NCBI GenBank assembly: GCA_037367405.1
Contig: JAZKJV010009335.1
Span: 186,001 to 250,000, forward strand
Length of the DNA: 64,000 nucleotides
Source of the DNA: Ottelia alismoides
Taxonomy: Eukaryota > Streptophyta > Magnoliopsida > Alismatales > Hydrocharitaceae
Direction: 5' to 3'
Made by a program: the position numbers and the translations under genes
Notes under the pieces: model-generated
What the model was told of the DNA's origin: nothing
Databases searched by the model: none
What the model saw: only the letters and a program-made list of their open reading frames with translations
Part shown: one piece after another, positions 46,035 to 59,088 of the stretch
Position numbering within the stretch: position 1 is the first letter of the stretch
Layout of the letters: each line of letters starts with the position of its first letter

Positions 46035-49000
46035 TGATGACACGAAAATCGAGATCGGCTAAGATGTAAAAATAAGTAAGCGTCATTGTTTCCTAGCCTA
46101 TCAGTTCGGTCAATCAAGAAAATAACAACTACTCAAAAATAAATCAATCAAAACAAGAAGGTAATGTCAGCGGTCTCCACTATTTATTTAACCCGGTATA
46201 GCGACCATGGTCGAACACAAGGAGCACGTAAATATACAAAGTAGTCGGAAATCAGATGAATAAAAACATATTTTGTGGTTTTTAATTTGCATTTTTTTAT
46301 ATTTCAAAATGGGAAAACAAATAAAAAGAATAAGGTAGAAACAAGCTTTAACCGTTTTTATTAATACTAAAAACTACTCAAAAATTAGAAATAAAAATGT
46401 TTTTATGTTTCTAAAATATTTTTATGTTTTTGGTAATTTTATGGGAATTTTCAATTTTTTTATAAAAATGAAACAAGATTAAAACATCGAAACAATGTAC
46501 AGCTGGGACTAAAGGCAAATTTAAAATAGTAAAGATGCCTTGACGTCCTAATGATGATTTTTATGAAAAAGCAAATAAAATTATCTAACTACAACAACTG
46601 GAATATTTTTTTTTTATAATTTTTTATGATTTTTATAAGTTTTTAGAGTTTTTAGCTTTTTAGGGTTTTTATAAGGGATAATGCAACAAAAATGGTACTG
46701 GAATTAAAACACACATAAACAAGGACATAATAATTTTGTAATTTTTAAAACAATTTTTATATTTTTTTATGTATTTTCTAAAATAGACATGACACTTTTT
46801 AGGGGTTTTTTACTTTTAGAAAATAACAAATAAAACTAAAATAATACACAAAAATTACCATAAAAATTAGGTGTTAGCAGGAGCTAAATGTAATTTTGTG
46901 AATTTTTGGAGTCGATTTAGTAATTATTTCATTAAAAATAACACAAACAACACATAGAGACCTAGATGCAATTACTCAAAAGTTTCCAGGGCAAAAGATA
47001 ACAGGTATAAAAAGCTCCGGGCTAAACTTGCAGTTTGTTCACTTAATTCACGCACATGCTAAAAAATACACACACAGGGGGTATATATACAATAATCAGA
47101 AAGTTTCTACTCAAAACATAACATCTATAAAGCTTAGGGACAAGTCATGCAAATAACCCACAACTCAAGTGTACATGCACGTGTCTCCCGTTCGGGAGGA
47201 CTAAAATGCAAATACTGAAAACACGAGGGTCTAATTGCAAAAGGACCAAACTACAACTTTATTTTCAAGACTAAGAAAGCATAAAAGTACAGGGTAAAAG
47301 ATGCAATATACCTTGTAGGGGTACGTGGCGGATGCTAGAGGCTTCGTGGGCTACGACCCTGATCGGTTAACGTTATATATCTCTTGGTCTGGGGAATGTC
47401 AGGGATGTGCGGCAGATCTGACTTGTCAGATCTGACCCAACGGACGAAACGACTGCTCCTATCGGCGGCAAGGATGCAATCTGGCAGAGGACAGCTTCAT
47501 CCGATGGTATAGGGTGCATATGGAAGAAAAACCCCCTGGGCAAACTTCGATCGAGCAGTGGATGCAATCCACTGCTATGATGGGCTCACTAGCAGGTCCT
47601 GCTCAGTAGTGAGGGTGTTCCGCTTCAGCTGGACGGCTTCGATGGAGGCGACGTTGGTCGGATGAGTGCGATGGTCAAGCTCCTCCTAGTGCTGCTCCAC
47701 CGGATTAGCTGGCTGCCAAAGGTGTTCTTCTGCACGTGAAGTGACCTGCAAAGGGTTCACCACTCGGAGGCATAGCTCCGATAGGGGTTTATTGCCATGA
47801 AAAACCAGAGAAGCAGAAGGGGATGAGGTTTGACTCCCAACGAAGGTGAATGAAGGGAGTCGCGACCCTAATCTCGACCTGGTGATCGAGCATAGGGGTG
47901 ACCAGGCTATGAAGGAAGATGAGGGATGATATGGCGAGTCGATCTGAATGGCTGGATGTGGATATCGAGGCTCCGACCAGCTGTCAGAGCAAGTGGATGT
48001 GCGACGACGCTAGATGGAAAGAAGGGAATCAGGAGGCAAAATGAAGGGGATATGTTGGATACCTGAAGCAACATATGGACTCCTAAGCTCCGGGCAAAGA
48101 TGATCGATGAGGTAATGGATTCAACCTCGATGCGAAGGGTGGGGAGGCTAGATGTGGCGATGCTCGCCGACCACGTAGCTGAGCTGCGTCTCCTGGCCAC
48201 CAAAGCTTGATCCAAAGGGCTCCTCTGGTTGTTGTCACTCCACTGAAGATTCCTAAGGATGAGAGAAGGGGTGAGGCACGAGATGCGATGCTGGGAATCC
48301 AGAGGAGATGCTTTTTAGATGACTCCAGGGATCTCTAAAGATCAATCGGTAGCGCGGAACCCTAGGAAGATCCGTGCCATCATAGTGATCCATGAGGATC
48401 ATGGATCCTAGGAGAAGCAACAGGCAAGAAATAGGGGCAAGAGGTGGCTGGAATCGGGCTGAAAAAAGGGGAGAAGAAGGTTCGGCAAACAGGGTCGGGT
48501 CTGGTCAAGCCTGGAAGAGGGCGTTGACCCGCAGTCAACACCTGATCCTGACCAATCAGAAAAAAGTATTTTACAAAATATTTACAAAATCAATAAAAAA
48601 TATTAAATGACTTCAAAATAAAAAAAAGTTTAAAATATATAATGTTTATTATTTTTCAAGGAATTTTCTGTGATTTTTAATTATTTTTATGAAAAATAAA
48701 TTAATCTATATACAATCTATAGTATTATATACATGTATAATATACCTATGTAGTTTGTACAATTAATTTTATTTTGTGATTTTTATATAAAAACTCCAAT
48801 TTTATATTTTATTATTTTCAACATAATTTTAGGAGTTCAAACTAATTTTTATTTTATTTTTATGATTTTATTGGTATAGAATAAATAGGGGGAGAAACTT
48901 GTATACATGTATTTTGTACAAATGAGAAAGGATTTTATTTTTATTTTTATTTTATTTTTCTGATTTTTATTTTATTTTTATTTTTTTTTTAGAAATATAT

Positions 49001-49354
49001 ACAAGGAGGTAGTAATAATATATTATTTTTATTTTATCAAAAATAATTATTTACATATATAAGTAATATGTACAACATATAGTAGGCCCTATCTCCCTCT
49101 ACTTAATTCTTTGGCGATCAGGTCAAGGCTTGACCTTCTATTGGGATTCCGGTCACTTTGTATTTATTCTAAATATCTCATTCCTTTTTATTTTCCTTTT
49201 TTCTTTTATTTTTGCACAAATACATGCTAATTATAAAATGTTAACACATGCATGCTGAATGCTAACTTATTGTATTTACACCTATCTACATGATGCTTTG
49301 CCAAGATAAATAGCTAAAATAAAAGAATAAAGAGTGAGAATCAGGGACTCATCA
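46035..49354 (-). repeat. E3 3' LTR (3320 bp)
   Basis: On the plus strand it starts TGATGACACG and ends GGGACTCATCA. The start matches the partial 5' LTR at 63276 (TGATGATAC...). It holds a paired W-box GTTGACCCGCAGTCAAC (48523-48539) next to CCAATCAG, a GC-rich core (about 47320-48540) and worn TGCAAATA-type motifs (46950-47260). It lies downstream (leftwards) of the polypurine tract at 49355. Confidence 0.9.
48523..48539 (-). promoter_or_regulatory. Paired W-box in E3 3' LTR
   Basis: GTTGACCCGCAGTCAAC carries two inverted TTGAC cores. CCAATCAG lies 15 bp away. A TATA-like CTAAAAAG on the minus strand lies near 48318-48311, about 200 bp downstream. Confidence 0.6.
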
Positions 49355-51419
49355 CCCCCTATAATTTACTTTTGCTAGTCCCTTAGCAAACACTTATTTG
49401 AAAAAGAAGTAAAAAAGAGAAGAAAAGGAAGGAGAATCAAGGTTGATTATTAAAATTTTCATTAAATTGAAGTATGGAGCTCAGTCAGACCTTTAGATTA
49501 TTTGTTTGTCGGAACCTTATTTTGACTTAGGTTAAAGACTCAAAAACCTCTAAGTTCCACCAATGGTCAAGACTCCTTGATAATTCAGATCAGAACAAGT
49601 CTACATACATAAATTCTGATGACCATGAATATTTTCTTGTACTGTGTAAGTGATATGTAGCTCCCCACCTCAGAAATGACAAGGCAACAACCTCCCTCAA
49701 CAAGGTAACTCTAATGCCCTAGTCCAGCAGCTCTTTCCTCGAGGAGCGGGGTATTTCCTTCTAAGTTCAATTTCAACCGACTCAAGAAGAGGGGGAAAGA
49801 AGAGAATGGACCGTGGCCAATGTAGCCACATATCCCTAGGAGCCCAACCAGTGTAGTTAAGTCTCCTGCTGCAATCTTCATGAGATGAGAAGGTGTAACA
49901 TAAGCTTTGCTTTATTTGGCTATATACACTCCGTCAGGCATTTCATTTTCTATCAGGCCTGCCATTTTTTTGGTGTTTTTTTCATTCTTTTGCACATTTT
50001 TTGATGTGCATATGTACAACATTTCTATATGGTGCAGCATATATACATGAGGACTTTTTGTTCTTGAGCCAGTAGACTATCCCTCTTTTGAAGCATTATT
50101 GCAACCCACAACTCATGTCTTTAGACCTCAACACTGCTAGACCAAGTTGAGGCGCACTTACCTCCCTAAAGGAAGACAAGAGGTTCTGCCTAGAAGTACT
50201 ACCCTCGTATGTTACCCCAAGCCAAGGAAAACTGCCTCCTCACCACCTCATCCGTGTGGAGTTGAGTGTAAAGTGTTGGTCCAAGTATAGCCATTGTTTG
50301 TGAGAGTCATGTGTGCATTGTTAATTGTTCTACTTAGGCTCATCAAGATGACATGTGAACATAGCCTAGTGGACTCAAAGAATTAAGTCACCAGTGGACT
50401 TAAAAAGTCTTAACCCCAAATCCTATAAGGTTCCTCTAAGAATTAGGTGGATTAAGGTCTTAACCAAGCTCCATTTTCCAATTTAATTCCAGACTAGTCT
50501 AAATGTCAACTATGATTCAGAAGAACATACAAGTATATACAAAAATCTTTTTATGCAATGTTTTTGAAAATGTGCAAAATTTTTGAATTTGTTTGATTCT
50601 ATGCATGTATGCAGAAGTTTTGCAAACTATTTACAAACATTTACACATGGATTTTTGCAAATTTTTATTTTTCTAACATTTTATAAAATTTTTTGTACTA
50701 TGTACATAATTTTGATACAAAATATTTACAAACTTTTTACAAGCAAAACATTTTTACAAACATTTGTACAAAAATAATTTTTATAAATAGCTGTCTATGT
50801 GAAAGAAAGAAACTTATGTACAAGAAAAATTTTAAAATTTTAATGATTTTTAATAAGCGAGTTTTAGCCATTTTATTTATTAACACACTCACTCAAAGTA
50901 CGAGTTATGGCTAAAGTATATATGTAATATATATGACACCCCCTATACTTAGCTCGAATGATGTCCTCATAGTGATCAAGGAGCGATGAAGAAGACATAA
51001 CTCGTGTTGAGTATAAGGAAGTGAAAAGAAAGGCTATACTACAACGACGAATAAAATAATAGAAAGGAGAGAGCTCGATGATCCCCCTATACTTAAGATC
51101 AAGTAATCTTAAGTATGGCGGGTTGTACACAAAGGCAGAACTGAGTGAGAGAATATATAGAGTCTACCTCCCCTATACTTAGGCTAAAATATCCCTAGGT
51201 ATAGGCAGCAAAACAACGGTAAAAAGAATAAAAATAATAATAAAAAATCTGACACCCCCTATACATAGGGTAAAGTACACCTAAGTATAACATGATCATA
51301 AGAAGCAAACGAGGTGTTAGACAAAATAACGAAATGATATGGAAATATGGATCTATACAAGGTGGAAGACAGTGATAATTAGGCACGAGATGCAACTGAT
51401 GTGAGTCAAAGACCACATC
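49355..51419 (-). other. E3 3' untranslated region
   Basis: This is 2.07 kb without an open frame of note, aligned with E1's 3' region. The polypurine tract (reverse of CCCCCTATAATTTACTT) adjoins the LTR at 49355. Hairpin and polypurine modules lie at 51253-51290, 51168-51205, 51082-51118 and 50937-50952. Confidence 0.75.
50937..51290 (-). repeat. Hairpin plus polypurine module array of E3
   Basis: Four modules occur in the same order and spacing as in E1 and E2. The second (CTTAAGATC...GATCTTAAG type core at 51089-51114) has kept both arms despite changes from the E1 version. The fourth arm set is the most worn. Confidence 0.7.
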
Positions 51420-54400
51420 TCATGCAAAATGAATCAGGGCGACATCAACAATCAACAGATCATGATCTAAATATCGCTTGACGTGCTAACCGTTAACGCA
51501 AAAGTTGGACTCAGATGACATCTCAGATACGTCGATACTACCATTGTCATGCACCTTTCGGACTAGGTATGGTCCCTTCCACTTACTCTGCAACTTCCCT
51601 AGAAATAGTCTAAGCCTGGCATCAAACAACCATACTTTCTGATCTAGCTCAAACTGCTTATGGCTTATATGAGAATCATACCATATCTTTACTCGCTCCT
51701 TATACTGCAGGATATTTGAAAAGGCTGTGTCTCTAAGCTCCTCTAGGGCTGCCAATTCTGCCTACCTTTGATCACCTAAACTCTCCGGATCCAATAATAT
51801 ATCAGTGACAACCCATAGTGACTTATGCTTAATCTCAACAGGTAAATGCCATGGCTTGCCATAAACGTGATGAAAGGGAGACATACCTAAAGGAGTCTTG
51901 AAGGAAGTCTGATATGCCTATAAGACTGAGTCCAAAAGCTGTGACCAATCCTTTCGGTCTGGGCGAACTACCTTCTGCAGTATCATCTTGATCTCCCTGT
52001 TCTATACTTCAGCAAGACCACTGATCTGAGGATGATATGGAGTGGCAACTCGATGATATATGCTGAACTCATTAGCAAGGGCCTTTACCTTGTCGTTGAC
52101 AAAGTGAGACCCCCATTAGATATCAGTACTCTAGACACACCAAACCATGAAATGATGTTCTTCCTAAAAAAATGCAAATAGCCTTATTATCTGCGGTTCG
52201 GGTGGGGATGGCCTCAACCCAATGACTCACATAATTAACAGCCAACAGAATGTACTCAAGTCCCTGACTCTTAGGGAATGGACCCATGAAATCGATGCCC
52301 CATGCGTCAAAAAACTCACAGAAGTGAATGGGTTGCATTGGCATCATATAACGATGTCCACAGGTGCCCATCCTCTGACATTCAGTACACCACTTCACGA
52401 ATTCATCAAAATCCTTGAAGAGGGTAGGTCACCATAGGCTGGATTTGAGTACTTTCTATGTTGTTCTCCTCCCATAATGATGTCCTCCTGCCTCAAGCTT
52501 GTGGCAATATGTGAGGACGCTGGTGCTCCTCTTGAGGAATGCACCGACGCTGGACGCTATCGCCTCCTTCATGATAAAGGATGGGATCCTCCCAATGGCA
52601 GGACTTGGCCTTTGCAAGGAAGGTCTCAAGTCACTGCCTGGGCCAACCTTGTGGAACTTTCTTGGCAATAAGATAGTTCACAATGTCGACGCACCATGAG
52701 AGAGGCGATAGCAAGGATCACCTCATCTTGGAAGGTCTCTGTAATAGGATCAATCTTCTTAGATTCCTCAAGATTTTCCAAATGGGAAGATGATCCACCA
52801 CTACATTCTTGACTCCAGATTTATCCTTAATCTCAATATCAAACTCCTAGAGTAGAAGGATCCATCTAGTCAGTCTCGCTTTGGCATCCTTCTTTGCAAC
52901 AAGGTACCTGATGGCGGTATGATCAATAAAGATAGTCACTTTGGATCCAAGAATATATGATCTGAATTTATCCAAGGCAAAAACTACGGTAGAGTATCTT
53001 TCTCCGTGACAATATAGTTCCACTGAGTGGCATCCAATGTACGGCTAGTGTAGTGAATGGCAAATGGTACTCCATCCCTCCTCTTTCTGAGCACTGCCCC
53101 CACGGAAAAATCGGAGTCATCCATCATGATCTCGAATGGGAAAGACCAATCAGACGACTGAAGGTCAGGAGCCTCAACAACTAAGCTCTTGAGAGTCTCA
53201 AATGACACAAGACACTTATCATTCACAATGAATTCGGTGTCTTTTGTCAGCAGATCAGTCAACAGTTGGGCAATCCTGCTGGTCATGAATGAAATGTCGG
53301 TAGAAACTGACATGCCCTTAAAAGACCGCAACTGTCTTAGGTTGGACGGTGGATTGAGTTTCCTGATGATATCCACCTTGGTAGGATCAACCTCCATGCC
53401 CCTGTTGGAGATGATATGAGCAAGCATCATCCCGTGAGTCACCATGAAGTAACTCTTCTCCCAAGACAAGACAAGAGGAAACCTTTATACATCACCGAAG
53501 GACACGGTCTAGGAAATCAAGACAAGCATTGAACCCATCGTCGTAGATCGAAAAGTCATCCATGTCCGAGAAAATGGACAACATGCACCTTTGGAATGTC
53601 ACCGGGATGTTATATAGACCAAAGGGCATCTGTATGAAAGCATATATTCCTAATGGACAGGTGAATGTCATTTTATCATGGTCTTCAGGCGCTATTGCCA
53701 CCTGATTGTAACCGGAGTACCCGTTAAGAAAGTAGTAGTGACTATTCCCAGCTAGACTCTCTATAATCTGATCAATAAGAGGACAACGGGAAATGATCCT
53801 CTTGGTGGCCTGATTCAATCGCCTGTAGTCCACACAAACCCTCCAAGAAGTGGGTACCCAGGTAGCTATCTCCTCTCCATACTCACTCACAACTGTACTG
53901 ATGCCCATCTTCTTGGGCACCACATGCAATGGACTAACCCACTTGGAGTCGGAGATGGGGTAGATAAAATCGGTGCTCTACCATTTTGAGATTTCTTTCA
54001 TGACCACTTCTCGAAGATTTGGGCTCAGCCGTCGCTGTAACTCACGCGACGGCTTAGCGACCTCCTCGAGATAGATATGGTGGGAGCACAGGGTCGGACT
54101 TATCCCTTGGAGATCAAATACACTCCATCCTATTGCCTTGCGATTCTTTTCAAGAACCTCCATCAATCGAGATTCTTGCTATTTATTCAAATCTGCTGAG
54201 ATAATGACATCTCATGTTCACCCGTAAGGAATCTATACTTCAGTGACTGCGGCGAAGGCTTCAGTTTAGGATAATTGGGAGCTGGCAAATGTGGTCTCTG
54301 AAAAGTCTGGGTGAATGCAACCAGATCTGAATGAGAGAACTCTCGCTGATCATGCAAAACTGGTGAAGACTGCCATGCTGGTGTATCTATACTCGATGCT

Positions 54401-56200
54401 GTCACGGTCTCCACCCTAGCTGCTGGCTCTGTGGAAATCAGACAAGGTAATAAATCATCAAATTCTGCCCAATCTATGTCGGAATCTGAGGGATCAGAAT
54501 CAGAATCACAAGATATATATTCTGCCTCGCTATCCTGAACATGATCGTCAACCTCAAAAGTGTCCTCGGCCAAGAGTGTGCTCTTTGAACTCTCCTCTGC
54601 TGGAAACTGTGAATCTACGACATCTGAAGGTGAGAGAAGGGCTCGTAAAATGGGATCAGACCAAGCGGCTTCATCATCAGTGATCACAAATTCGCACTCA
54701 TGGTGGACATCTCACTCTGCCTCTGTCATCTGCTCTGTATCACTGAACTGCTCTGAGAAAGTTGAGTCTCGTGCTCTAGTCTCATCGATCGTCTCTATTT
54801 GTATACTCTTGCCCTCGATACGACAGTATACCTTCCCACTATCATGGCCGAACACCGCTTTGGCTGTGGCCAAGAATGGACGTTCTAGCATGATGGGGGT
54901 ATCGGTCACAGATTCATGGATCTCCATGTCCAACACAACGAAGTCCATAGGGAATTTCAGGCCATGAATTGTGACGACCACATCCTTTAATAACTCCTTC
55001 GACCCCTTGACAGATCGATCAACAAATTGAAGGACTGTCTTGCTCTATCGAAGAGGGCCAAACTCGAATCGGTCGAGTAAGGCTATCGGAAGGAGGTTGA
55101 TAGAAGCATCGCTATCTAATAGAGTATCAAACGATTGTCGACCACCATATCCGCTAGTCTGCCCTCTTCATCCTAGCCCACAAGCACAAATCCTCGGCAT
55201 GGAATATAATTCCAAAGTCCTCCAAAGACTCAAATATAGTAAATCAAGAAGGTGGTTGAATCTCTTCTCATGAATGTGGCATCTAACATAGGGAGCTCCT
55301 GCATCTAGCCTCTTGGCTGGCAGACGGTTCTGAATAGCGGAGCATGTGGCACGAGTTAGCACATGGATCTCTTCCTGGTGGATCCTCTTCTTCATGCGGA
55401 TAGTGGTCTTCTCTCTCAATTCTTTTGGAAGAGAGGGATGTGCTTAAGTGCCTCCTGTAGAGTCAACTGGATATGGAATCTATCAATCATCTGCTGGCTG
55501 AACTCTAACTGCTGATCTTTTTTGGATATTTTTTATTCCCATTTGCCAAGCGGAGTGCTTGAGGAAAGGGGATGGTTGGGCCCTCCTCAGATAGAAGGTT
55601 CCTGTTGCTGAGAAGGAATGGAATCCATACAAGTATCATCAAGCATCACATATGGACTCGAAGATGAAGAAACCTTTCCTTTATTTTTGTTAGTATTTTT
55701 CATAATGTCCCAAGATACAAGAACTGAAGGTGACACAACTGGAATAAAAGGGATGGCCTCAGTACCACCCATGACATCAGACATTGCGACATCAACACCA
55801 CACTCTGGCTCAACATCTGGGAATCTAGTGGCATCAGTACCACCCTCTGCATCTAGAGAAATGACGGCCTCAGTACCGTCAGCTGGATCAACGTATGTGG
55901 TGGCTTCAGCGTCATTGTCGTCATCATCATTAGTGGCATCAGCACAACTATCCTCCTCGTCTAGCGCTCTTGAATCCTCGTGGTGTCATCGCTTAGACAT
56001 GGTACCTCCGACTGGCATCCTACCGCTCCTAAGTGACACAAAATCAGCGTCAAATGTATACGAAGCAATGTCACCCAATAAATCACTAGGATTGGTGGTC
56101 TCTGTGAACTTTACCTACTCAGATTTCTTTTTGAGGTTGTTCGGGTTGGGATCAATCTGAGCGGGCATGGCGGCCTTCCCCTTAATAATATCCCTCATTT
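51420..56200 (-). pseudogene. E3 pol: linker, protease, RT, RNase H, integrase, decayed
   Basis: Reading leftwards, the linker ('PNPNNLKKKSE' near 56130) is followed by the pre-protease segment 'EIHVLTRATCSAIQNRLPAKR'. The protease active site reads LLDSDAS (about 55103-55120), with glycine replaced and a 125-bp foreign piece just upstream (55131-55255). The region 'FVVLDMEIHESVTDTP' follows. RT retains 'VCVDYRRLNQATK' and 'YSGYNQVAIAPEDHD', but the stretch before the catalytic block is deleted so that 'FSDM' joins 'DDFSIYDDG' (about 53570). RNase H begins 'EIMMDDSDFSVGAVL'. Integrase pieces are '[11 protein letters not shown]', '[13 protein letters not shown]' and 'FDARLRLFLGKLQSKWKGPYLV' (near 51600). 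There are many stops and shifts. Confidence 0.88.
55131..55255 (-). other. 125-bp insertion in E3 protease region, origin unknown
   Basis: Compared with E1 and E2, E3 has an additional piece of about 125 bp between the codons for 'HEKRF' and the catalytic 'TLLDS'. Its minus-strand frame reads FESLEDFGIIFHAEDLCLW and ARMKRAD before a stop. I do not recognise it, and no duplication flanks it clearly. It may be a captured exon fragment or filler from another locus. Confidence 0.6.
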
Positions 56201-58217
56201 CCTGGTGAAACTCGTCCATCTCGCGCCTAAAGGATGCATGTTGGTCAGAAAGGAGGTGGGCTAGATTATCAAGGGCTGGGTTCTCATAGGCTGGCCCATG
56301 AGAATCGGACGGGTTGCCTCGCTGAAAAAGAGGCTGCTGCTACTGGAACTGGTGGGGGGCTGAGAATACTGTTGTTGAGGCTGCTGCTGGTGCTGCCTCC
56401 ACTACTGTCCCTATTGGTAGGGATGAGGACCCGATTGAAAGTGCTGCTACGATGGTTCGTGGGAGAACCAAGGCTGCTGGTGCTTTTGGCCGATCTATCC
56501 ACCGTGAGCTGGAGGCTGCTCTTGGTATGAGGTACCTCCAGTCGACCACCTGAATCTGGGGTGGTCTCGGCAGATCCCGAGCTGCTGTCAGTCATACCAA
56601 ATCTCGTTGACTTCCATCAATGGCTCCTGCTCGTAGGAGGATGGAGGGAGAAATGCTAGTGGCTGATCCTGCTGATACACCACCATCTGGGTATCCTGAG
56701 ATGGTGGTGGCTGAGAGTATGGTGCTTTAACTGCTGGACCGGCTCTGCCTAGATGTGGTGAACCTGTCAGTACTGGGTGGAGGGATGGGATGAGCCACTG
56801 CTGCTAGGATCGTCCAACAACCTAATAAGGGGCTGAGAAACCATCTGCGCCTCCTGGAGACACATGATTTGTGTCGCCAGGTCACTCAGGGTCTATTCCA
56901 ACTGATCTATCTGAGTCATGCCCTGGCACTGCTTCTTCTCGATGATCTCGATGCGGTCCAGCTTCTTGCTAATAATGCCCATGTCAGCGACCGACAACTC
57001 TGCCTATGCTGCAGCTGCTGAAGAAGTGGATGGACCTGCATCAACTCATGCTATACTCTGATAGGACACGACATGGGGTGGAGGCTTCCCCTGAGTGTAG
57101 ATCCAGGACTGGGACATAACTGTATAATTCTTGGCCATCTCCTCATATATGGCCTAGAATTGATCTTCAAGCATTCACAAGCCCCTGCAACTCCGGTGTG
57201 AGCCCACAAAAGAAACTCTATACTAAGTTGGGCTTGGAGATGTCGTGATGTAGACATCGGTCGATGAGCTCACGGAAATGATCCCACACCTCATGGAACT
57301 GCTTGGTGGGGATCAGAGAAATTGTTGATCAGATCTCGCGCTGCATTTGTCTGACTGAGTGGGTAGTACTTGTTCAAGTACTCGGTTCGGAGCTGCTCCC
57401 ACGAAGCAACATATCTCCCTAGATACTTCAGCTAGGAGGCTGCTCTGTCGACGAGGGAGAATTGAAATGCCGTCATTATGATGGTATCCTCATCCATGAA
57501 ATCTGTCACGGATAGTGTTGCTGATCATCTCAAACTCTTGCAGATGCAGATGCAGATGCGACTCCTCGATGGCAAGCCCATGTAACTTGAGCAAGAGCTG
57601 AATGGTCTGAGGTGGGAGCTTGAAGTCTCCCAGAATCACTGGAAGCTGGATCCAACGGTGTGTAAGGGTTGCACCAGGGTTGTGCAACTCCCTCATTGGT
57701 CTGGCTAGTCTGGCTCCTGCAGCTTGTCTGGATGTCATCCATCTCCTCCTCCAACCTCTTGAATCTCTCCACCGCCAGCTCGGTGCAGCTCTCATCTGTC
57801 TGCTCACATCTGTGCCATCTCTCTGTGCACCTCTACCATGAAGGCTCCCTGATCTCTAATCTGCCTCTACATCATCTCCAAGGAGTTTAATAAGTTGTTG
57901 TTGATAGCGAACTGGTCTAGAACATATGGGGTACTCTGGGGCTGTCCATCGGTGCGCTCTTCACTTCTATCCATCTCGTAGGTCTCTGCAAAGGCAAAAG
58001 ACCCCAACTCAGGTGCCGTCAAATGAACAAATATCTGTGCTGGTCTCTGTTCGAGCACCTTAGGACTGGAAGAGGTGTGGTCGAAAGGGAACATGGTGGA
58101 ATCAAACTCGGGTTCAGCGAGCAGGTCTAGGCTCTCTAGAACCTTCCTAGATGAATGGGGTGGAGTGCATGAAAGCGATGCTGTCAAAGGTTGCCTAAGG
58201 GACCTGCGGCCCATCAT
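56200..58217 (-). pseudogene. E3 gag, decayed
   Basis: The ATG at 58217 (MMGRRSLRQPLTASLS) matches the E1 and E2 starts. Visible are 'LTAPELGSFAFAETYEMDRSEE', 'RPMRELHNPGATLTHRWIQLPVILGDFKLPPQTIQLLL' (split across lines of the frame), capsid pieces around 57340-57480 and the 'TQIDQ' and 'TLSDLATQ' region near 56900. The 'YDRQQLGICRDHPRFRW' segment lies near 56560. Deletions, including one after 'MYEEMAKN' near 57160, and stops break it into short frames. No CCHC knuckle is seen. Confidence 0.82.
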
Positions 58218-59088
58218 CGTGATCTGGAAGAAGTGCGGATGGGATCTGGAAACAAACAAGATCAGAAGTCAAACCCCAATTTCACCTACGCAACGTAGAG
58301 CTGATGACCGTGAAGGTTCAGTCGTTTATCTTTTCAATTCATTTAGGTGATAATTCGGTCTTGTAGAGAGATTAAGTGAGCTGTTAGGAACTCGATGCTC
58401 CCGAGAGTCTGTCCCAATTCCAAAGCTAGGTCTTTCCCAGGCAGTACAAGTTACGGACCGTTTACCGACTACCCGATCAACTCGCTCTGTTAAGGATATC
58501 ACGACCTACTTTACCGGAGACCAGAGCAATCCTCACTGGAGAACAAGTAATCCCAAGACCAGTAGTCTAACGAGAGTTCATGTGTGGCTCTAGCCTAGTG
58601 TGCGGGTCACTCTCTCAAGCAAGCAAACCAAACAATGAGGGGATGACTCTTCCAAGACAGATTTTTAAGTGACGTATGTTTTAGGATCAGGATTAATTAG
58701 AAATCCCAATTTTATGATTTATCTTTTTATGGTATTTTTCAATAATCAAATAAATGCCTAATGGATTTTTCGATCTCCTGATTATTTTAAGTCCAAAATG
58801 GGGGAGAAGTCGAAAAAGCCGATGCACGATCGAAACTTATGATCCATGCAAAGTCAGAAATGCGTACCTGTCGCCAGCACTCTACATGCAGGATGATCTG
58901 CGCATAAATTAAAGAAAAAATTTAAACTAATCTAAATGATGCAAGAAGAAAACGACCTTATATGAGCAACTTCTAGTCGCGAAGAACAATAGTTAAGTGA
59001 CTAGAGAGAGATCGATGTCCGGTCTCGAATGCTGATCGGTGTCCACCACAACGGATCCTGCACGTGCTGTATACGACCTCTAGCGGCA
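58218..59088 (-). other. E3 leader, gag-proximal part
   Basis: Non-coding leader aligned with 18360-19227 of E2 (inverse). It ends at the left target duplication CGGCA (59084-59088) of S2. Confidence 0.75.
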
